10,559 bases of DNA from an uncultured Ruminococcus sp. (GTDB lineage: Bacteria; Bacillota; Clostridia; Oscillospirales; Acutalibacteraceae). The stretch spans positions 1 through 10,559 of the forward strand of contig CACYDZ010000313.1 of the NCBI GenBank assembly GCA_902773265.1. The letters are read 5' to 3'. Within the stretch, counting starts at the first letter, position 1, and every line of letters starts with the position of its first letter. Shown piece after piece: positions 7,361 through 10,559 of this stretch. The notes beneath the pieces are model-generated. The model did not search any database. It saw only the letters and a list, made by a program, of their open reading frames with translations, and was not told the DNA's origin. The position numbers and the translations under genes are program-made.

Positions 7361-7552
7361 AGGGAGTTTAAGGGCTTTGCCCTTAAAAATCCCACAAGGG
7401 GACTTTGTCCCCTTGACTCCTACCACTTTTGAAAAAGTGGACAAAACTTTTAATTGTCACACAACGAAGTGAGCAAAAATTTTGGAGGAAAAGTGGCGGT
7501 TTCCAAAGGCGGAGTTTTTGGGCGGGATTGTTAAGAGTGGTAGTTCTTAAAC
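7361..7552 (+). repeat. Hairpin-rich dispersed repeat, copy B
   Basis: This copy has the same orientation as copy A. It begins with GTTTAAGGGC/GCCCTTAAA, then carries the conserved core (7397-7459), ACGAAGTGAGC near 7464-7474, the TTCCAAAGGCGGAG segment (from about 7501) and a closing hairpin TTAAGA/TCTTAA (7531-7549). The outer ends look like a terminal inverted repeat: GGGAGTTTAAG on the left and CTTAAACTCTCC on the right. Relative to copy A it lacks the long CCAACTTTTT hairpin and has changes in several stems. It lies between convergent genes and its right end supplies the stop codon of mtaB. The frame at 7223-7444 on the minus strand is not coding. Confidence 0.85.
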
Positions 7553-8826
7553 TCTCCGATACACTTGCCGTTTGAAACAGAGGTAATTTTCACATCAATA
7601 ATTTTGTTGGCTAAGTTTTCACTACTTTTTATGGTGACGAGGGTATAGTTCATGGTATGCCCTTCCCAAAGACCGTTTTTCTGCCGTTCAAACAAGACAG
7701 GTTCAGTTCTGCCAATCTGATTTTGCAGGAAAGTATTCATTGTTTTGTCAGTGAGGGCAATCATCTGTTTTGAACGCTGATTTTTGATAGTTTCATCTAT
7801 CTGATTTTCAGATTTATCAGCGACAGTACCTTTGCGTCTGGAGTAAGCGAAAGTATGTACTTTAGCGAACTGTATTTTTTCAGCGAAAGCAAGTGACTGT
7901 TGAAATTCCTCATCACTTTCCGCCGGAAAGCCCACCATGATATCCGTTGTGATAGCACAGTTATCAAAGGCATTGCGGAGATTTTTTACAATTTGTGTAT
8001 ATTCAGCCGTAGTGTAGTGGCGGTTCATTCTTTTGAGGGTAGCGTCACAACCGCTTTGCAGGGACAGATGAAATTGGGGACAAAGTTTTTTCTGTACGGA
8101 CAATCTTTGAATGGTATTGATATCCATTCTTTCAGGTTCAAGTGACCCAAGACGAACTCTTTCGATGCCGTCAACACTACAGGTAGTTTCGATAGCATCA
8201 GCAAGATTCAGACCGAACTCCTGCCCGTAAGCCGAAAGATTAATACCTACCAATACAATTTCTTTAAAGCCATTTTGGGCAAGGGTAAAAATTTCGTCTT
8301 TGAGTTGTGGCAAAGGTTTGGAACGCACACGACCTCTTGCATAGGGAATAATACAGTAGGAACAGAAACGGTTACAGCCGTCCTCAATTTTGACAAATGC
8401 TCTGGTGCGGTCATTGAAATTATGGACGGACATATCTTCAAACTTATCATCATTTTGGTGTTCAGTGACATCAAGAACACGGACACCCGACAGCAGGAAT
8501 TTTTCTATTGCAGAAATCAGTTTACTTCGGCAACGGTTACCAAGGATAATATCCGCCTCAATAAAGCGTTCATCATGGGGGAACGCCTGAGAAAGACAGC
8601 CTGTCAGGACAAGAACACACGCAGGATTTTCTCTTTTCACACGGTGCATAAGTTTGACAGCCTTGCTGTCGCTGACAGCGGTGACTGTACAGGAATTGAT
8701 AATAACCACATCAGCATTATTACAGTCAGAGGTATAGATAAAGCCGTTTTGTATTAAATTTTCGTGCATTATCTGGGATTCGTACTGATTGACCTTACAG
8801 CCGAGCGTATAAATATGGAATTTCAT
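7531..8826 (-). CDS. mtaB: tRNA t6A37 methylthiotransferase MtaB
   Basis: This 431-residue radical-SAM enzyme adds a methylthio group to t6A37 of tRNA, making ms2t6A in the anticodon loop of ANN-decoding tRNAs. The UPF0004 domain (2-100) starts TLGCKVNQYES, typical of MtaB rather than MiaB, with auxiliary-cluster cysteines Cys10, Cys46 and Cys77. The radical-SAM CxxxCxxC is Cys151, Cys155 and Cys158 in GCNRFCSYCIIPYARGRVRS. LSLQSGCDATLKRMNRHY (255-271) and TDIMVGFPAE (294-303) are further family blocks. A TRAM RNA-binding domain covers about 370-425. ATG 8826 has a modest AGGT 7 nt upstream and no strong promoter. The final residues EFKNYHS and the TAA are encoded by the end of repeat copy B, so the natural C-terminus may have been replaced; no catalytic element is affected. 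Confidence 0.92.
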   Translation of the reverse strand: MKFHIYTLGCKVNQYESQIMHENLIQNGFIYTSDCNNADVVIINSCTVTAVSDSKAVKLMHRVKRENPACVLVLTGCLSQAFPHDERFIEADIILGNRCRSKLISAIEKFLLSGVRVLDVTEHQNDDKFEDMSVHNFNDRTRAFVKIEDGCNRFCSYCIIPYARGRVRSKPLPQLKDEIFTLAQNGFKEIVLVGINLSAYGQEFGLNLADAIETTCSVDGIERVRLGSLEPERMDINTIQRLSVQKKLCPQFHLSLQSGCDATLKRMNRHYTTAEYTQIVKNLRNAFDNCAITTDIMVGFPAESDEEFQQSLAFAEKIQFAKVHTFAYSRRKGTVADKSENQIDETIKNQRSKQMIALTDKTMNTFLQNQIGRTEPVLFERQKNGLWEGHTMNYTLVTIKSSENLANKIIDVKITSVSNGKCIGEFKNYHS

Positions 8827-8915
8827 AGAACATACCTGCTTTTCTATAAATTGACATTAATTACAAAAAGTGTCGCAATAATATCAGTCATTTATGACAA
8901 AAAAGACACAGATTA

Positions 8916-8944
8916 TTGATTTTGGAGAAAAAAAGTGTTAAAAT
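8916..8944 (+). promoter_or_regulatory. Promoter of the HPr-like gene
   Basis: TTGATT (8916-8921), a 17-nt spacer and TAAAAT (8939-8944) with an extended -10 (TGT directly upstream) make a good sigma-A promoter. Transcription would begin near 8951, about 45 bases before the ATG. Confidence 0.6.
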
Positions 8945-8996
8945 AACAGCACGATTTTTTTAGAAAACAAACAACATTTTGATTAGGAGAGATGTT

Positions 8997-9236
8997 ATGT
9001 ATTCTACAACGCTGTACATTCCTGATATTGCCACAGCCAAGAGATTTGTGGAGATTATGGACAGATACCCTGAAGTGAATGTGCGTATAAAAAGCGGTAA
9101 TCTGGAGATTGACCCTCATTCCATTTTAGGAGTATTGAGTTTAGACCTCAACAAAAAGTTGACGCTGGAAACTAGAGATAAGGTCAGCAAACAATTCAAA
9201 AAGGATTTATTACCTTTCATGGTTGTCAGCGACTAA
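8997..9236 (+). CDS. HPr/Crh-like protein lacking the active-site histidine
   Basis: This 79-residue cytoplasmic protein has the HPr fold pattern. ATG 8997 is chosen because AGGAG (8985-8989) lies 7 nt upstream; a TTG at 8979 would add six residues encoded by the binding site itself. The best landmark is DPHSILGVLSLDL (39-51), matching the HPr SIMGVMSL block that carries regulatory Ser46; Ser42 is the counterpart here. The GIHARPA region with phosphoryl-acceptor His15 is replaced by IPDIATAKRFVEIM, with no histidine near the position. It therefore cannot work as a standard PTS phosphocarrier. As in Bacillus Crh, Ser phosphorylation by HPr kinase and a role in catabolite control are possible but inferred. 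It is monocistronic, with its own promoter and terminator. Confidence 0.75.
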   Translation: MYSTTLYIPDIATAKRFVEIMDRYPEVNVRIKSGNLEIDPHSILGVLSLDLNKKLTLETRDKVSKQFKKDLLPFMVVSD

Positions 9237-9243
9237 AAAACAG

Positions 9244-9277
9244 AAATGCCGTTTGTGTCTGCACAACGGCATTTTTT
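9244..9277. terminator. Intrinsic terminator after the HPr-like gene
   Basis: AAATGCCGTT (9244-9253) pairs perfectly with AACGGCATTT (9265-9274), and the stem extends by GTG/CAC with one bulge. Six Ts run at 9272-9277. It starts 7 bases after the stop codon. An A-rich left flank means it may also end minus-strand transcription from the EamA gene. Confidence 0.85.
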
Positions 9278-9362
9278 AGTTCATCAGAAGTTTTTTCCAC
9301 CATTTCCCGAATAATCAAATTCCGTTCAGACCCTTTTATTCATCCCGATAGATTAGGATAGA

Positions 9363-10289
9363 TTATAGTTTATTAATGACATAAATTCCCGAAAAGACGA
9401 GCAAAGCGGAAAGAATATATTTAACCTGAAAAGGTTCAGCGAGGATAATACAGGAGAGAACAGCACCAAAGACAGGAATTAACGCATTGAAGATAGCAAT
9501 TTTTCCAACAGGATTACAGCTGATAAGTTTGTTGTAGAGAGAAAACCCGACAGCGGAAACGCCTACGAGCAACAGCAGAGTTACACAGCCGAGAGGAGTA
9601 ATCCCTGTCAGACGACCGCCCATAGCCACTCCAAAAATTATCATCACCAGACCGCCAAAGCCTAAACTGAAACCGGTTGCAAAAAGCGGTGATATTTTTT
9701 CAGTGACAATTCTTGTCAGAATACCGCCGAATGCCGAACACAATGCACTCAGCAACAGCATACCGTCGCCCGAAAGCCGAAAAGCCTCATCAGGCATTGT
9801 ATTTTGGAAATTTATATTAATGACAAGAATACCCGAAAACCCCAGAATACAGCCGAGTATTTTTTTGAAAGTCATGTTCTCATTTTTAAAGACAATACAG
9901 GCAAGGATAATCAGGAAAAAAGTACCCGAAGAATCAATAATAGCAGAGCGAGAACCTGAAAGATGAGAAAGTCCGATATAAAAGAAGAAGTAGTGCAGAC
10001 TTGTATTCACCAAAGAGAAGAGTATCAGTAAAGGAAGATGTTTTCTTATTGGCAGAGAGAATTTTTGAGAAGAAACTCTGGCAATGATGAGCGTGAAAAT
10101 ACCGGCGAGAAAGAACCGTATGCCGGCAAATAAAGTTTTTGCAGCGGTATCCGTAGAAGATACTGAAAAAGCCGAAAAGCCGATTTTTATCAGCGGAAAA
10201 GCAAAAGCCCATGTCAAAGCGGTGAGTGTTGCCAACAGACTGACAAATGGTTGTCTGGTGAAGATACTTTTTTTCTGATGGTTGTTCAT
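9363..10289 (-). CDS. EamA/DMT-family transporter
   Basis: This 308-residue integral membrane protein belongs to the drug/metabolite transporter superfamily, with two EamA repeats (about 15-150 and 165-305) and roughly ten hydrophobic segments. Landmarks are LTALTWAFAFPLIKIG (first helix), AGIRFFLAG, the NTSLHYFFFYIGLSHLSGSRSAI stretch ending the first half, then GDGMLLLSALCSAFGGILTRI opening the second repeat, and NALIPVFGAVLSCIILAEPF near the end. The substrate cannot be read from sequence; relatives export amino acids or other small metabolites. ATG 10289 is preferred because GAGGG lies 5 nt upstream; the in-frame ATG 10301 has no binding site. It has a promoter at 10324-10352. Confidence 0.88.
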   Translation of the reverse strand: MNNHQKKSIFTRQPFVSLLATLTALTWAFAFPLIKIGFSAFSVSSTDTAAKTLFAGIRFFLAGIFTLIIARVSSQKFSLPIRKHLPLLILFSLVNTSLHYFFFYIGLSHLSGSRSAIIDSSGTFFLIILACIVFKNENMTFKKILGCILGFSGILVININFQNTMPDEAFRLSGDGMLLLSALCSAFGGILTRIVTEKISPLFATGFSLGFGGLVMIIFGVAMGGRLTGITPLGCVTLLLLVGVSAVGFSLYNKLISCNPVGKIAIFNALIPVFGAVLSCIILAEPFQVKYILSALLVFSGIYVINKL

Positions 10290-10323
10290 AGAAACCCTCA
10301 TTATTATGATTATATACAGTTAT

Positions 10324-10352
10324 ATTTTACCATAGAATTTTTGAAAATACAA
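10324..10352 (-). promoter_or_regulatory. Promoter of the EamA gene
   Basis: Read on the minus strand, TTGTAT (10352-10347), a 17-nt spacer and TAAAAT (10329-10324) with an extended -10 TGG form a plausible sigma-A promoter. It lies about 35-65 bases upstream of ATG 10289. Confidence 0.55.
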
Positions 10353-10375
10353 CAGTTTCACAGCGAAAATAAATT

Positions 10376-10390
10376 CTATAATTATTATAG
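10376..10390. promoter_or_regulatory. Candidate operator palindrome between divergent promoters
   Basis: CTATAATTATTATAG is a perfect 15-bp odd palindrome. It sits 4 bases before the -35 of the rightward promoter and about 24 bases from the -35 of the EamA promoter. A second inverted pair, ATAGAATTT (10332-10340) and AAATTCTAT (10371-10379), overlaps it and brackets the EamA -35 box. Its AT-only core makes chance a real alternative. Confidence 0.35.
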
Positions 10391-10394
10391 GATA

Positions 10395-10423
10395 TTGACA
10401 AATTCTGTATTATGCGGTATAAT
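10395..10423 (+). promoter_or_regulatory. Perfect-consensus sigma-A promoter reading rightward
   Basis: TTGACA (10395-10400), exactly 17 nt, then TATAAT (10418-10423) match the consensus at all 12 positions. Transcription would start near 10430. No open frame follows inside the window; instead the transcript enters repeat copy C at 10496. The gene or RNA it serves must lie within or beyond the repeat. Confidence 0.75.
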
Positions 10424-10495
10424 CTTATAGAAAAAAATTCTGACTGCTTTTTCGTGAAGTGAAAATCGTTTGTAGTTTTGCTAAGTGTTGGCGGT

Positions 10496-10559
10496 GACAA
10501 TTAAAAGTTTTGTCCACTTTTTCAAAAGTGGTGGGGTTAAGGGGCAAAGCCCCTTAGCA
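10496..10559 (-). repeat. Hairpin-rich dispersed repeat, copy C (cut by window end)
   Basis: The reverse complement matches the core of copies A and B: an AAGGGGC/GCCCCTT hairpin, ACCCC, then the CCACTTTT/AAAAGTGG hairpin and GACAAAACTTTTAATTGTC. It is inverted relative to A and B. The inner edge is near 10496; the outer part lies beyond the window. Confidence 0.8.

Noticed and set aside
7223..7444. 73-residue minus-strand open frame over repeat copy B
   Set aside because: It reads repeat DNA and the 24-bp palindrome, with no binding site and no recognisable protein pattern.
8275..8757. 160-residue plus-strand frame
   Set aside because: It is a long shadow inside mtaB, whose radical-SAM motifs are unambiguous on the other strand.
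9347..9365. Tandem GATAGATTA at the end of the EamA gene
   Set aside because: Two short AT-rich 9-mers separated by one base are easily due to chance.
1..10559. CRISPR array, tRNA, rRNA, phage or toxin-antitoxin module
   Set aside because: The repeats are not regularly spaced with unique spacers, no cloverleaf or rRNA signature was seen, and no relevant protein families occur.

Overview
The window looks like chromosomal DNA of a low-GC Gram-positive anaerobe (Bacillota, Clostridia), most plausibly a Ruminococcus-like gut bacterium. This rests on AT-rich intergenic DNA, strong AGGAG-type ribosome binding sites, secreted CHAP/BIG_2 proteins, a Thr/Glu-rich esterase lipoprotein and an HPr-like protein, together with a dispersed hairpin-rich repeat that I associate from memory with such genomes. 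The genus is an inference.

Layout, left to right. A hairpin-rich repeat (copy A, 1-222) abuts a polysaccharide pyruvyl transferase family gene (238-1119, +). A 537-bp non-coding gap follows, holding a 104-bp inverted-repeat element, a good sigma-A promoter and a leader hairpin. Next come a secreted CHAP/BIG_2 cell-wall enzyme (1657-3339, +) and the remains of a secreted esterase lipoprotein (3400-4618, +). The esterase is broken twice: by an extra A in an A8 run at codons 2-4, and by an in-frame TAA between the catalytic Ser and His. A 20-bp hairpin terminator closes this block and faces a minus-strand pair: an RluA-type pseudouridine synthase (4708-5613) overlapped by four bases with a DUF1294 membrane protein (5610-5915). 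Divergent from them is a membrane-anchored GHL10/DUF187 glycosidase-like protein (5993-7234, +). A perfect 24-bp palindrome and repeat copy B (about 7361-7552) fill the gap to the convergent gene mtaB (7531-8826, -), whose last codons and stop lie inside the repeat. An HPr/Crh-like protein without the usual active-site His (8997-9236, +) has its own promoter and terminator. A minus-strand EamA transporter (9363-10289) follows. To its right is a divergent promoter region with a palindrome and a perfect-consensus promoter that reads right, straight into repeat copy C (10496 to the window end).

Functionally there are two themes. One is cell-surface and envelope work: pyruvyl transfer to glycans, CHAP hydrolase, esterase remnant and GHL10 enzyme. 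The other is housekeeping: RNA modification by RluA and MtaB, HPr-like regulation, and metabolite export. I see no defence system, phage, CRISPR, tRNA or rRNA gene. The most unusual items are the repeat family and its intrusion into mtaB, the doubly broken esterase, the His-less HPr, and the consensus promoter firing into a repeat.
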